Source: Geomonas oryzisoli | GTDB lineage: Bacteria; Desulfobacterota; Desulfuromonadia; Geobacterales; Geobacteraceae | Direction of reading: 5' to 3' | Assembly (NCBI RefSeq): GCF_018986915.1 | Contig: NZ_CP076723.1 | Span: forward strand, 3,418,501 to 3,482,500 | Length of the DNA stretch: 64,000 nt | Shown here: positions 52,728 through 64,000 of the stretch, piece by piece | Layout of the letters: the number at the start of each line of letters is the position of its first letter | How positions within the stretch are numbered: position 1 is the stretch's first letter | The notes under the pieces: model-generated | Told to the model about the DNA's origin: nothing | The model's database searches: none | The model's input: only the letters and a program-made list of their open reading frames with translations | Made by a program: the position numbers and the translations under genes

Positions 52728-54194
52728 CTAGTGGCGCCGCACCGGGGTGCCCCCCTGCCCCCGCCACGTCCCGAGTGCCCCCTTGGCAAATCCCGCATAG
52801 CGCCAGAAAGGGGTCGGCAGCCCGATCGCGGTACCGATGCGGCGCAGGGTGCCCAGGATGGGGGCCTGGGTGTCGGTGAGGTGGATGCAGCGGCCGTGGT
52901 GCACCCCACTGTCCAGCAACGCCCGAGCCCGCTCCGGGGTAAGCTTCGGCGAGAAATAAAAGGACGGCATCAGCAGGTCGTCATCCGCACGGACCGCCCC
53001 CTCCTGCAAGGCAAGCCGGTGCAGCCCCGTCCCCGGGTAGACACGGATCCCGGTGGTGATGAAGGCGCCGTCCTTGCTGCCGACATGGCGGTTCAGGAAA
53101 GCCACCGTCCGCCCCAGCGTCTCCTCGTCCTCTTCCGGGCCGCCTACGAGAAAGCACCAGAGCGCCCGCAGGCGCGAACGGCCCAGCAGCTCGGCGGCCC
53201 GGTTGACGTCGTCCTCGTCAAATCCCTTCTGCAAGGCGGCCAGCGTGGCTCCAGCAGCACTCTCGGGGGTGATCACCAGCGACGTCATCCCGGCCCGTTC
53301 CATCAGCCGGAGTTGCTGCGCCGTCAACCCTTTGGGCGAAAGGGAGGAAGCGCAGAACCGTGCCTTCACGCCGCGCCTCAGTACCTCTTCCAGCAGCAGC
53401 TCCAGGTACCCCTCCGGCTCGTTGAAGATACTGTCCACGAACTCGAACTCTCCGGCTGAATTTTGCCGCATCGATTCGATGATCTCATCCACCACCGCAG
53501 CCGGGTCCCTCACCCGCCAGGATTCCCCTTCTACCCGACGGTAGGTGCAGTAAAGGCAGCGATGGGCACAGCCGCGCTTTCCCTGCACCGGGAGCACCGG
53601 CTCCCGTGCCAGGTACCTCCCGGCATCGATCCATCGGTGCAGCCGCGGCATCACCCAGTCGACGCACGGTGCCACGGGTTCGACGCACTGTGCCCGGGAT
53701 TGCTCGCCGTGCCGATGTGGCGCCCCCTCTCTGCGGACCACCCCGGGCACCCGCCCGGCTGCATCTATGTCCCGCGCGCCGAAAAACGCTACCGCCGCCC
53801 GCTCTCCCTCCCCCACCACGGCATAATCAAGCTCCAGGTACTCCAGGACCTGACGAGGCAGGATGCTCACCCCGGCACCTCCGATAAGGACGCGGGCGTC
53901 GGAGTGTCCCTTTATCGCGCGCACCACCTCCCGTAACTCCGGAAGGTACGACTTCGGTGCCAGGAAGTTGCAGTTGTCGAGATTCCTGACAGAAAGGGCG
54001 ATGCCGTCCGGCGCGAATTCAGCGAGGGCAGCTTCGACGGCGACGACCGGGTTTCGGACGAAGCAAAGATCCAGGAACCGAACCTGAAAACCCGCCAGCC
54101 GTAGCGCTTCGGCCACCCAGGCGGCCCCGAGCGGAGCCACCGGCTGCGGTGCGGTTTCCCTGTTCGTGCTGATCATGAGTATGCGTGACGCCAC
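52728..54194 (-). CDS. B12-binding-domain radical SAM protein, second copy
   Basis: 488 residues from GTG 54194 (GGGAG site nine bases upstream). N-terminal cobalamin-binding domain (LGAAWVAEALRLAGF, VLIGGAGVSILP), then radical SAM with CAHRCLYC and FLVGGPEEDEET. The end of the chain (GTAIGLPTPFWRYAGFAKGA) fits Geobacter-type B12 radical SAM enzymes. First gene of the minus-strand set leading to the type III PKS. Together with the B12 radical SAM at 47152 the cluster carries two of these enzymes, which suggests sequential C-methylation or ring chemistry. Confidence 0.87.
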   Translation of the reverse strand: MASRILMISTNRETAPQPVAPLGAAWVAEALRLAGFQVRFLDLCFVRNPVVAVEAALAEFAPDGIALSVRNLDNCNFLAPKSYLPELREVVRAIKGHSDARVLIGGAGVSILPRQVLEYLELDYAVVGEGERAAVAFFGARDIDAAGRVPGVVRREGAPHRHGEQSRAQCVEPVAPCVDWVMPRLHRWIDAGRYLAREPVLPVQGKRGCAHRCLYCTYRRVEGESWRVRDPAAVVDEIIESMRQNSAGEFEFVDSIFNEPEGYLELLLEEVLRRGVKARFCASSLSPKGLTAQQLRLMERAGMTSLVITPESAAGATLAALQKGFDEDDVNRAAELLGRSRLRALWCFLVGGPEEDEETLGRTVAFLNRHVGSKDGAFITTGIRVYPGTGLHRLALQEGAVRADDDLLMPSFYFSPKLTPERARALLDSGVHHGRCIHLTDTQAPILGTLRRIGTAIGLPTPFWRYAGFAKGALGTWRGQGGTPVRRH

Positions 54195-54693
54195 GTGCAG
54201 GAACTCCCGGCACTGTACTTTGTGCCTCCCTTTGCAGCCACAAAAAGGTATTGAACGCCATAAGCCCCCGTAGTAAAATGGTTCTTATGGAGGGAAGCAA
54301 CAAACAAGACCCTTGACAACTAAATCAAAAACAACTCCGGATGCATGAAGCGACATCCGGGGTTGGTAACTGACGTCCGGTAGGCCAGGCCGAAAGGCTC
54401 TTTATCTCCTCCGTTAGGGTACAAAAAAACCTGAAAAGGATGGATCCGGTAGTAACCTCCTAGTAATAAAAAACCATCCTCACGGATAGAGCAGGCTCTA
54501 CTTGAACGTCAGTTATTTTTTCAGAAAAAGCTCGATGATGAATTTCATCGGGCTTTTTTTATGCCTCCGGTTTACCAACTCCACTCTCTTGATCCGGGCG
54601 CGAGCCCATCTCCTTCCTCTAAAGATCCAGAAAAAGTAACAGCCTCTTAGAACAGATCTCAATAGTAGCAGACTTCATAAATTTCGCTGCCGC
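54195..54693 (+). ncRNA. Structured intergenic region, candidate leader or small RNA
   Basis: A 499-base gap. TTGACA at 54313 may be a -35. Downstream: a 9-bp hairpin at 54336-54361 (CTCCGGATG / CATCCGGGG), a GNRA stem GCC-GAAA-GGC (54389-54398), and GGATGG / CCATCC interleaved with ATCCG / CGGAT (54438-54487), a pseudoknot arrangement. It ends in the terminator at 54524-54560. I do not recognise a riboswitch class. Could be a sRNA or the leader of the hydrolase. Confidence 0.4.
54524..54560 (+). terminator. Intrinsic terminator upstream of the hydrolase
   Basis: AAAAAGC-CGATGA / TCATCG-GGCTTTTTTT with a six-base loop and seven T. It closes the structured region before the hydrolase start at 54694 and has no coding sequence in front of it on that strand. 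Confidence 0.88.
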
Positions 54694-55605
54694 ATGTCAC
54701 GATCTCTTGCGGTTTCTGTTAAACTACCCGACATGGACTTCGCTGACCTTCCCCTGAACCAGTGCCGCCTCTCGGAGCGTGAGGTACTGGCATATCGCTG
54801 TTACGGCAGCGGGCCGGCACCGGTCGTCTTGGTGCACGGCCTGGCGGCGAGGTCCGAAACCTGGGCCGACCTCGCGCCGTTGTTTCCCGCCGACCGCTAC
54901 ACTCTCTACCTTCTGGATCTTCTCGGTTCGGGGGAATCCGCCAAGCCGAAGCAGGCTGACTACTCCATCCGGGGACACAGCCTCCGCCTGCTGGCCTTTC
55001 TCGATCAGCGGGGACTGGAGCAGGTAACCCTGGTGGGCCATTCTCTCGGTGGAGCGGTGGTATTGCTTGCCGCGGTCGAAGCGATGCTGCGGGGTGCTCA
55101 AAGCCTCCTTGCCGCCATGGTCATCATGGCCGGGCCGGGATACATACAGCGGCTTCCGCTCATGGCCGAGATTTTCGAGAACCGGATAGCCGCTGCGTTG
55201 TTTATCGCCCTCTACGCGCCGGACCTTTGGATCAAGGTTGGGCTGAAGATGGCCTACTATGACCATAACCTGGTCGACCGCGAGCACATCGCCAGGTATG
55301 CGCCCTGTTACCGCAACAGGAAAGCGAAGCGCGCCCTGGTGGAAACCTGCCGCAGTCTCATTCCGCTGGACCAGGAACAGATCGCGGCACGCTACGGGGA
55401 GTTACGCCTGCCGGTACTGTTGCTTTGGGGACGTCACGACCGGATCGTACCGCTGTCACAGGGAACGCGTTTGCAAGCAGCGATTGCCGGCGCCGAACTC
55501 CAGGTGATAGACGAATGCGGGCACAACCCGCAGGAGGAAAAGCCAGCGGAAACATTCGCAATCTTCGAGAGTTTCATCTCGCGGAACATCCGCGTGACTG
55601 ATTGA
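54694..55605 (+). CDS. Alpha/beta hydrolase
   Basis: 303 residues. Oxyanion motif HGLAARSETW, nucleophile elbow GHSLGG (Ser117), Asp in WGRHDRIVP and His in ECGHNPQEEKP form a complete triad. It is a MhpC/prolyl-aminopeptidase-like cytoplasmic hydrolase with unknown substrate (ester, lactone or haloalkane types are possible). Neither ATG 54694 nor the in-frame ATG 54733 has a clear ribosome site; the shorter form (MDFADLP) would lose only a basic leader. It lies behind the terminated structured region. Confidence 0.88.
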   Translation: MSRSLAVSVKLPDMDFADLPLNQCRLSEREVLAYRCYGSGPAPVVLVHGLAARSETWADLAPLFPADRYTLYLLDLLGSGESAKPKQADYSIRGHSLRLLAFLDQRGLEQVTLVGHSLGGAVVLLAAVEAMLRGAQSLLAAMVIMAGPGYIQRLPLMAEIFENRIAAALFIALYAPDLWIKVGLKMAYYDHNLVDREHIARYAPCYRNRKAKRALVETCRSLIPLDQEQIAARYGELRLPVLLLWGRHDRIVPLSQGTRLQAAIAGAELQVIDECGHNPQEEKPAETFAIFESFISRNIRVTD

Positions 55606-55619
55606 ATACCACGAGGGCA

Positions 55620-55648
55620 TTGATCTTGAGCAGGTGAGGTGATATCTT
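55620..55648 (+). promoter_or_regulatory. Promoter of the OmpA-family lipoprotein gene
   Basis: TTGATC (55620-55625), 17-nt spacer, TATCTT (55643-55648), then AAGGAG before the ATG at 55693. A plausible sigma70 promoter, though each element matches only four of six bases. Confidence 0.5.
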
Positions 55649-55692
55649 TTGTGTGTTCTAGTGACTATTACATTCATTAAGGAGATGGAGCA

Positions 55693-56382
55693 ATGACAGC
55701 ACGCTTGATCGCAAGAATTATCGTTGGCATGACGGCCGTTGCCTTGTTAGCAACCGGTTGCGCCACCAATCCAGATGGCAGCTACGAATTCAAGAGAACG
55801 GGCTTGGGCGCTTTAGGTGGTGCGGTACTGGGGGCAGGAGCCGGTGCACTGATCGGCGGCAAATCCCACCGCGGACGCAACGCCGCCATCGGCGGCTTGA
55901 CCGGCGCCGTAGTCGGCGGCGGCATCGGCAACTACATGGACCGTCAGGCCGCCGCTCTCAAGAAGGAAATGCCGCAGGCGGAGGTGGTGCGTGACGGCGA
56001 CAAGGTCTACGTGGCGCTTCCTTCAGGCATCCTGTTCGACGTGGGGAAAGACACGCTGAAGCCTGAGGCGAAGGATGCCCTCGGCAAGGCGGTCCCCACC
56101 CTGCGCGACTCCCAGACCACCATCGTCATCGAAGGGCACACCGACTCCTCCGGCTCCGATGCCGTCAACCAGCCCCTCAGCGAGCGCCGTGCCGGCCGGG
56201 TGCGCGACTTCCTCATCTCGCAGGGCGTTCCGGGTTCCAAGATGGCAGCAGTCGGCTACGGCTCCACCCGCCCCGCGGTCCCCAACGACTCGGATGCCAA
56301 CCGGGCCTTGAACCGCCGTGTGCAGATCGAGCTCTCCCCGAACGAGAAGCTCAAAGCCCAGGGTGGCAGCGGCAACAACTGA
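55693..56382 (+). CDS. OmpA-family lipoprotein with glycine zipper
   Basis: 229 residues. Lipobox ATGC (Cys23). A glycine-zipper region (GALGGAVLGAGAGALIGGK, GGLTGAVVGGGIGN) at about 38-80 is followed by an OmpA C-terminal domain (EGHTDSSGSDAVNQ, LSERRAGRVRDFLI, NRALNRRVQIEL) that binds peptidoglycan. The overall order, lipobox then glycine zipper then OmpA, is the YiaD/Pal-like outer-membrane lipoprotein type. It follows its own promoter and is closed by a terminator, so it is monocistronic. Envelope stability is the likely role. Confidence 0.92.
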   Translation: MTARLIARIIVGMTAVALLATGCATNPDGSYEFKRTGLGALGGAVLGAGAGALIGGKSHRGRNAAIGGLTGAVVGGGIGNYMDRQAAALKKEMPQAEVVRDGDKVYVALPSGILFDVGKDTLKPEAKDALGKAVPTLRDSQTTIVIEGHTDSSGSDAVNQPLSERRAGRVRDFLISQGVPGSKMAAVGYGSTRPAVPNDSDANRALNRRVQIELSPNEKLKAQGGSGNN

Positions 56383-56401
56383 TTCACCGGAGATCCCACG
56401 C

Positions 56402-56435
56402 AAAAAGCGGGGCGCCTGCATAGGCGCCCCGCTTT
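56402..56435 (+). terminator. Intrinsic terminator of the OmpA-family gene
   Basis: AAAAAGCGGGGCGCC / GGCGCCCCGCTTT, a perfect GC stem with a short loop (TGCATA). It is near-symmetrical and can also serve the convergent pirin gene. Confidence 0.9.
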
Positions 56436-56463
56436 CATTTCGGCACGATCTTCTTCACCGCCG

Positions 56464-57363
56464 TTACTTCACGAACGTCCCCTTCTGGTACTCCTCGAAG
56501 GCCACCTGCAGTTCCTCCCGGGTATTCATCACGATGGGCCCGTACCACGCCACCGGCTCCCCGATCGGTTTGCCCGATATCAGGAGAAAGCGCACCGGCT
56601 TGCCCTGGGTGGTCACCGAAACGACATCGCCGTCTTCGAACAGTATCAGGTTCTCCGCTCCGCATTCGCAACGGCGCTCCAGGTCGAAATAGTTGGTCCC
56701 TACCGCGTCGTGCTCATATGCGTTGCGTTCATGGTCGAAGTACCCTTCGCCGTCGATGACATAGGCAAGAGCGGTGTATCCCCGCTTGATGGCGTGCGTG
56801 AAGCAGGACTCTTCCGGCATGGTCACGTCGAGGTACTCGGGGTCGGCCACCACGTCCCGCACCGGTCCCTGGACGCCGCCTGCGGTGCCGGCGATGACCT
56901 TCACCTTGATCCCGTTCATGGTTACTTCCGGGATCTCTTCGGCTACGATCCCCCGGTAGCGGGGCGGCATCATCTTGTGCGAGGCGGGAAGGTTGGCCCA
57001 GAGCTGGAATCCCCACATGAGTCCCTCGTCGTCCCCAAGGGGCATCTCCTGGTGAATGATGCCGCTGCCGGCGGTCATCCACTGCAGGTCTCCCGGTCCG
57101 ATCACCCCCTTGTTGCCCATGCTGTCGCCGTGCTCCACCCTGCCGTGCAGCACGTAGGTGATGGTCTCGATGCCCCGGTGAGGATGCCAGGGAAACCCCT
57201 TCAAGTAGTGGGGCGGATAGTTGGAATGAAAATCGTCCATGAGCAGGAACGGATCGAAGAGGGGGACCTCCTCGTTGCCGAAGGCCCGCTTCAGATGCAC
57301 CCCCGCCCCTTCGATGGTAGGCTTGCTTTTCCAGACCTTCCTGATCTTGCGCAGAGTATCCAT
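56464..57363 (-). CDS. Pirin-family protein
   Basis: 299 residues from ATG 57363 (AAAGGAG). Two cupin folds; the N-terminal metal site His60, His62 (WHPHRGIET) with later His (IIHQEM) and Glu is present, as in quercetinase-like pirins. Ends with VMNTREELQVAFEEYQKG. The function in bacteria is unsettled (a redox sensor or quercetinase). It is cotranscribed with the DJ-1-family gene upstream (49 nt), together a likely stress-response pair. Confidence 0.93.
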   Translation of the reverse strand: MDTLRKIRKVWKSKPTIEGAGVHLKRAFGNEEVPLFDPFLLMDDFHSNYPPHYLKGFPWHPHRGIETITYVLHGRVEHGDSMGNKGVIGPGDLQWMTAGSGIIHQEMPLGDDEGLMWGFQLWANLPASHKMMPPRYRGIVAEEIPEVTMNGIKVKVIAGTAGGVQGPVRDVVADPEYLDVTMPEESCFTHAIKRGYTALAYVIDGEGYFDHERNAYEHDAVGTNYFDLERRCECGAENLILFEDGDVVSVTTQGKPVRFLLISGKPIGEPVAWYGPIVMNTREELQVAFEEYQKGTFVK

Positions 57364-57412
57364 ATTCGCTCCTTTCCCGTTTTCCCTTGTAGAACGTGAT
57401 CGCCAACGCACC

Positions 57413-58096
57413 TCACCGCGCGGCCAGAACTTTCAGCAGAGCCTCCGCGGCAGGCGCCGAGGATGCCGGGTTCTGCCCCGTCACCAGAGTGCCATCCACC
57501 TCGACGTAAGGTGCCCAATTACCCCCGTGCCGGAACTGCGCCCCCCGCTCCTTCAGCCGATCCTCCAACAGGAAAGGCACCACATCGGTCAGGCCGACGG
57601 CCTCCTCCTCGGCATTGGTGAACCCGGTGACACGCTTACCCTTGACCATAAAATCGTTATCCTTCCCTTTCACGTCTCCCAGGGTCGCCGGTGCGTGGCA
57701 GACCGCACCTACCGGCTTGTCCGCCTTGGCGAAGGCCCCGATCAGCGTTATGCAGTCCATATCGACGGCAAGATCCCACAACGGGCCGTGCCCCCCCGGT
57801 AAGAAGATGGCATCGTAGTCGTTGACCGAAACCTCCCGCAACCGCGTGGAGTGGGCCAGGTCATCCTGTGCGGCCTGGTCCGATTTGAAGCGCAGAGTCG
57901 CTTCTGTTTCGTTCTCCGGCAAATTGCTCTTCGGATCCACCGGCGGCATCCCACCTCTGGGTGATGCTATGGTGACTTTGGCTCCCGCGTCACGAAAGAC
58001 GTAATAGGGTGCGGCCAATTCTTCCAGCCAGAAACCTGTCTTCTCCCCTGTGTCCCCCAGTTTGTCGTGGGAAGTGACTACCATCAGAATATTCAT
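57413..58096 (-). CDS. DJ-1/PfpI-family protein (Hsp31-like)
   Basis: 227 residues from ATG 58096 (AAAGGAG site); an earlier in-frame ATG at 58120 is unlikely. Nucleophile elbow AVCHAP (Cys133, His134), acidic residue upstream in GEKTGFWLEE, and LPGGHG at 99-104. This is the type 1 glutamine amidotransferase-like fold with Hsp31/glyoxalase III-like architecture, so a deglycase, methylglyoxal or chaperone role is likely. Divergent from lon across 220 bp, as expected for a stress pair. Confidence 0.92.
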   Translation of the reverse strand: MNILMVVTSHDKLGDTGEKTGFWLEELAAPYYVFRDAGAKVTIASPRGGMPPVDPKSNLPENETEATLRFKSDQAAQDDLAHSTRLREVSVNDYDAIFLPGGHGPLWDLAVDMDCITLIGAFAKADKPVGAVCHAPATLGDVKGKDNDFMVKGKRVTGFTNAEEEAVGLTDVVPFLLEDRLKERGAQFRHGGNWAPYVEVDGTLVTGQNPASSAPAAEALLKVLAAR

Positions 58097-58259
58097 GACT
58101 GTCTCCTTTAACTGGTACATGAATCAGCAGGTTGATGTGATGTCTTTGCACACCTGTATGTGTGTACAACATTCAGGTGGATTATCAACCCGAAGAGGAG
58201 AACGGCAGCTGGCGATGCGCAGTTTTCAAGTGGGGACAGCACGGTGCGGGCCGGAGAGG

Positions 58260-58288
58260 TTGACAGTGCCAATAACCGTGCTTACGTT
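58260..58288 (+). promoter_or_regulatory. lon promoter
   Basis: Perfect TTGACA (58260-58265), 17-nt spacer, TACGTT (58283-58288), 28 nt before the lon ATG. The -10 is weak, so an alternative sigma factor cannot be excluded. Confidence 0.55.
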
Positions 58289-58316
58289 TTATTAAAACCA
58301 CACCAGGAGTCTCATC

Positions 58317-60713
58317 ATGAGCGAACAGGATGTTGAAATAGTCGAAGCTGAAGTGAACGGCAAAGAGCACGGGGGCGGGCTGGTGCTTGCTTCGGAGGTC
58401 CTGCCACTTGGACTTCCCATCATCCCCCTGCGTCCGCGTCCCGCGTTCCCCAACATGCTGGTACCGATGGTATTGAACGACCCGAACCAGGTACAGGCGG
58501 TCAAGCGGGCCATGGAAACGCCGGGGCAGGCGATAGGCCTGGTGCTGGTGAAGGACCCGGACAAGCCGGACGGCGCCGACAACCTGCACAAGGTCGGTGT
58601 CGCGGGCAAGATCGTCAAGATGATGCACCTCGACGACCAGAACGCCCAGTTCCTGCTCAACACACTGGAGCGTTTCACCATGGCCGAACTGCATGAAAAC
58701 GACGGTGCCCTCTTCGCCAGCGTGAATTACCAGTACGGCACCGAGCTTTCGGTAAACCCCGAACTGAAAGCCTATTCCATGGCAGTCGTCAGCACGTTGA
58801 AAGAGCTGGTCCAGATCAACCCGCTCTACTCCGAGGAAATCAAGATGTTCCTGGGTCGGTCGAGCATCGACGATCCCGGCAAGCTCGCCGATTTTGCGGC
58901 CAGCCTGACCTCCGCGGACGGGCAGGATCTGCAGCGAGTGCTGGAACTGTTCGACGTGCGCAAGAGGATCGACCTGGTACTGACACTGCTCAAGAAAGAG
59001 CTGGAAGTGTCCCGCCTGCAAACCAAGATCACCAAGCAGATCGAGGAAAAGATCAGTCAACAGCAGCGTGAGTTCTTCCTGCGTGAGCAGTTGAAGGCTA
59101 TCAAAAAGGAACTGGGGCTGGAAAAGGAAGGGAAGACAGCCGAAGCTGAGAAGTTCGAGGAACGCCTCAAGCACCTCAAACTGAATGACGAGGCGCAGCG
59201 AGTGGTCACCGAGGAGCTGGAGAAATTCAAACTGCTGGAACCGGCCTCCCCCGAGTACCACGTGACGCGCAACTACCTCGACTGGCTCACCATCCTCCCC
59301 TGGGGTACGTACAGCAAGGACTCGTTCAACGTCGACCGGGCCAGAAAGATCCTGGATCGGGATCACCACGGGTTGAACGACGTCAAAGACAGGATCACGG
59401 AGTTTGTCGCAGTGGGCAAGATGAAGGGGGATATCTCCGGTTCCATCCTCTGCCTGGTCGGTCCTCCGGGTGTCGGTAAGACGTCCATCGGCAAAAGCAT
59501 CGCCGACGCCCTGGGGCGCTCCTTCTTCCGCTTCTCGCTTGGGGGCATGCGGGACGAGGCCGAGATCAAGGGCCACCGCCGCACCTACATAGGTGCCATG
59601 CCCGGCAAGTTCGTCCAGGCCATGAAGAGCGCCGGCACAGCCAACCCCGTGCTCATGCTGGACGAGATCGACAAGATCGGTGCGTCCTTCCAGGGGGATC
59701 CGGCCTCCGCCCTGTTGGAGGTGCTCGATCCGGAACAGAACGGAACGTTCCGCGATCACTACCTCGACGTCCCCTTCGATCTCTCCAACGTCCTTTTCAT
59801 TGCGACGGCCAACCAGTTGGACACTATCCCCGGACCGCTGCTGGACCGGATGGAAATCATCCGGCTGTCAGGATACGTGCTGGAAGAGAAGATGGAAATC
59901 GCCAGACGCTATCTGATCCCGAAGGCGCTCAAGAACCACGGGCTGAAGCACGGACAGGTCAGCATCAAGAAGGACGCGCTCGCAGCCTTGATCGACGGCT
60001 GGGCGCGCGAGGCCGGCGTACGCACCCTGGAGAACAGGATCAAGAAGCTGATGCGGAAAGCCGCCATGGAGTTCGCCGGCGGCAGGACCGAGCCGATCAT
60101 CATCACGAAGAAAGATCTAGCGGAGTACCTTGGTCAGCCGGTGTTCACGACAGAAGAAATTTTCGAAGGAGTACCGGGCGTAGTGACAGGCTTGGCGTGG
60201 ACCAGCATGGGAGGCGCCACTCTTCCCATCGAAGCCACGGCCATGGCGAGCAAGGGTAAGGGGTTCAGGCAGACGGGGCAGTTAGGCAACGTGATGATAG
60301 AAAGTTCCGAGATCGCCTATTCCTTCGTGATGGCGCACCTGAAGGAGTACGGTGCGCCGGAGGATTACTTCGACACCCACTTCGTGCACCTGCACGTCCC
60401 TGCCGGCGCCACCCCGAAGGACGGCCCTTCTGCCGGGGTAACCATGGCTACGGCATTGATCTCGATGATTAAAGGAAAGCCGGTGCGGAAGAAACTGGGG
60501 ATGACAGGCGAACTGACTCTCACCGGGCGGGTGCTGCCGATAGGCGGCGTGAAGGAAAAAACCATTGCCGCAAGGCGGGCCGGTCTGAAGGTATTGATCT
60601 TCCCGGAAGCCAACCGGAAGGATTTCCAGGAACTGCCGGACTATCTGAAGGAAGGGCTGGAGGTGCACTTCGCCAAGGAATACAAGGACGTGTACAAGGT
60701 AGCTTTCGGCTGA
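58317..60713 (+). CDS. lon: ATP-dependent Lon protease
   Basis: 798 residues. Substrate-binding LON domain (about 35-230; LPIIPLRPRPAFPNM), coiled-coil linker, AAA+ domain with GPPGVGKT at about 381 and VLMLDEIDKIG, and C-terminal protease with Ser in PKDGPSAG (about 705) and Lys in GGVKEKTIAA (about 748). A cytoplasmic quality-control protease that degrades misfolded and regulatory proteins. Starts after CCAGGAG. Followed by a terminator shared with the rRNA operon on the other strand. Confidence 0.97.
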   Translation: MSEQDVEIVEAEVNGKEHGGGLVLASEVLPLGLPIIPLRPRPAFPNMLVPMVLNDPNQVQAVKRAMETPGQAIGLVLVKDPDKPDGADNLHKVGVAGKIVKMMHLDDQNAQFLLNTLERFTMAELHENDGALFASVNYQYGTELSVNPELKAYSMAVVSTLKELVQINPLYSEEIKMFLGRSSIDDPGKLADFAASLTSADGQDLQRVLELFDVRKRIDLVLTLLKKELEVSRLQTKITKQIEEKISQQQREFFLREQLKAIKKELGLEKEGKTAEAEKFEERLKHLKLNDEAQRVVTEELEKFKLLEPASPEYHVTRNYLDWLTILPWGTYSKDSFNVDRARKILDRDHHGLNDVKDRITEFVAVGKMKGDISGSILCLVGPPGVGKTSIGKSIADALGRSFFRFSLGGMRDEAEIKGHRRTYIGAMPGKFVQAMKSAGTANPVLMLDEIDKIGASFQGDPASALLEVLDPEQNGTFRDHYLDVPFDLSNVLFIATANQLDTIPGPLLDRMEIIRLSGYVLEEKMEIARRYLIPKALKNHGLKHGQVSIKKDALAALIDGWAREAGVRTLENRIKKLMRKAAMEFAGGRTEPIIITKKDLAEYLGQPVFTTEEIFEGVPGVVTGLAWTSMGGATLPIEATAMASKGKGFRQTGQLGNVMIESSEIAYSFVMAHLKEYGAPEDYFDTHFVHLHVPAGATPKDGPSAGVTMATALISMIKGKPVRKKLGMTGELTLTGRVLPIGGVKEKTIAARRAGLKVLIFPEANRKDFQELPDYLKEGLEVHFAKEYKDVYKVAFG

Positions 60714-60735
60714 TTCAGCTCAGAGCCTAAACGCG

Positions 60736-60767
60736 AAAAAGCCCCGTCTGGAATCAGACGGGGCTTT
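60736..60767. terminator. Bidirectional terminator between lon and the rRNA operon
   Basis: AAAAAGCCCCGTCTG / CAGACGGGGCTTTCT stem with a four-base loop. Plus strand ends TTTCTC, minus strand ends TTTTTCG, so it can stop both lon and the 5S transcript. Confidence 0.88.
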
Positions 60768-60780
60768 CTCTATTAAATTC

Positions 60781-60893
<113 letters not shown>

Positions 60894-61020
60894 AGAAACT
60901 CGTAGCTTGGGCTTTCGCCCGCGCAATATGTTTCTCACAATCGCATTTCGTGTCTGTAGGATTTTTTGGCAGTATATGATCGGGGGGTGGAGGACCACCC
61001 CCCTCTCTAAGAATTTTTTA

Positions 61021-63980
<2,960 letters not shown>

Positions 63981-64000
63981 AAAAAAACTGTAAATGATCT

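Noticed and set aside
54300..54480. GEMM (cyclic dinucleotide) riboswitch
   Set aside because: GEMM needs the GCAAACC and GGGACGCAAAGCC blocks; neither is present.
60894..61020. tRNA gene between 23S and 5S
   Set aside because: The 127-base spacer has no cloverleaf or T-loop sequence.

Overview
The window is about 62-64% GC and looks like a chromosomal segment of a strictly respiratory, metal-reducing deltaproteobacterium of the Geobacter group (Geobacterales; Geobacter, Geomonas or Citrifermentans type). Reasons: many multihaem c-type cytochromes with doubled CxxCH motifs, a Rieske/cytochrome b/multihaem c complex, a hybrid-cluster protein, a FliA-type promoter in front of a large chemotaxis operon, and dense ATGA-overlapping operons. 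No species can be named from the sequence alone.

Layout. 1-6949 (minus): six-gene outer-surface electron-transfer cluster (15-haem-motif cytochrome, NHL lipoprotein, five-haem lipoprotein, 645-residue beta-barrel, second NHL lipoprotein, cytochrome cut by the window edge). 7230-10480 (minus): unknown protein, DUF2318 and heavy-metal-associated small proteins, sensor kinase, ferredoxin. 10654-13372: short-chain dehydrogenase and a small secreted protein, then, convergent, an ArsS-like radical SAM gene with an in-frame TGA (candidate selenocysteine) and its AhpD-like partner. 13660-15995: menaquinol oxidase module. 15992-20318 (minus): acyltransferase, carrier protein, NAD-synthase-like, AMP ligase and the 3' half of an asparagine synthase. 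20305-24825: 5'-truncated cpaF/tadA, tadB, tadC, a 26-codon membrane peptide and a polytopic membrane protein. The two truncated genes meet head-to-head at about 20317, which marks a deletion or a misjoin.

25086-37284 is a single chemotaxis block behind a FliA-like promoter: STAS, CheA, CheW, a chemoreceptor with a C-terminal xWxxF tether, CheR, CheD, CheB, two sensor kinases, a receiver and a second, receiver-less CheB. After it come a LysR/MFS pair, a 90-residue protein, hcp with an HcpR-like palindrome, and an IS3-family element with a -1 frameshift signal inserted at the end of a small Cys-rich gene. Next is polyphosphate kinase with a lysine/alanine-rich histone-H1-like N-terminal extension.

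47152-54194 holds two B12-type radical SAM proteins flanking a type III polyketide synthase, a U32 protein, a methyltransferase and a secreted protein. This is a plausible uncharacterised anaerobic polyketide or quinone-like pathway. The right end carries an apparently structured intergenic region, an alpha/beta hydrolase, an OmpA lipoprotein, pirin, a DJ-1-family protein, Lon protease, and the 5S and 23S genes of an rRNA operon read on the minus strand (16S lies outside).
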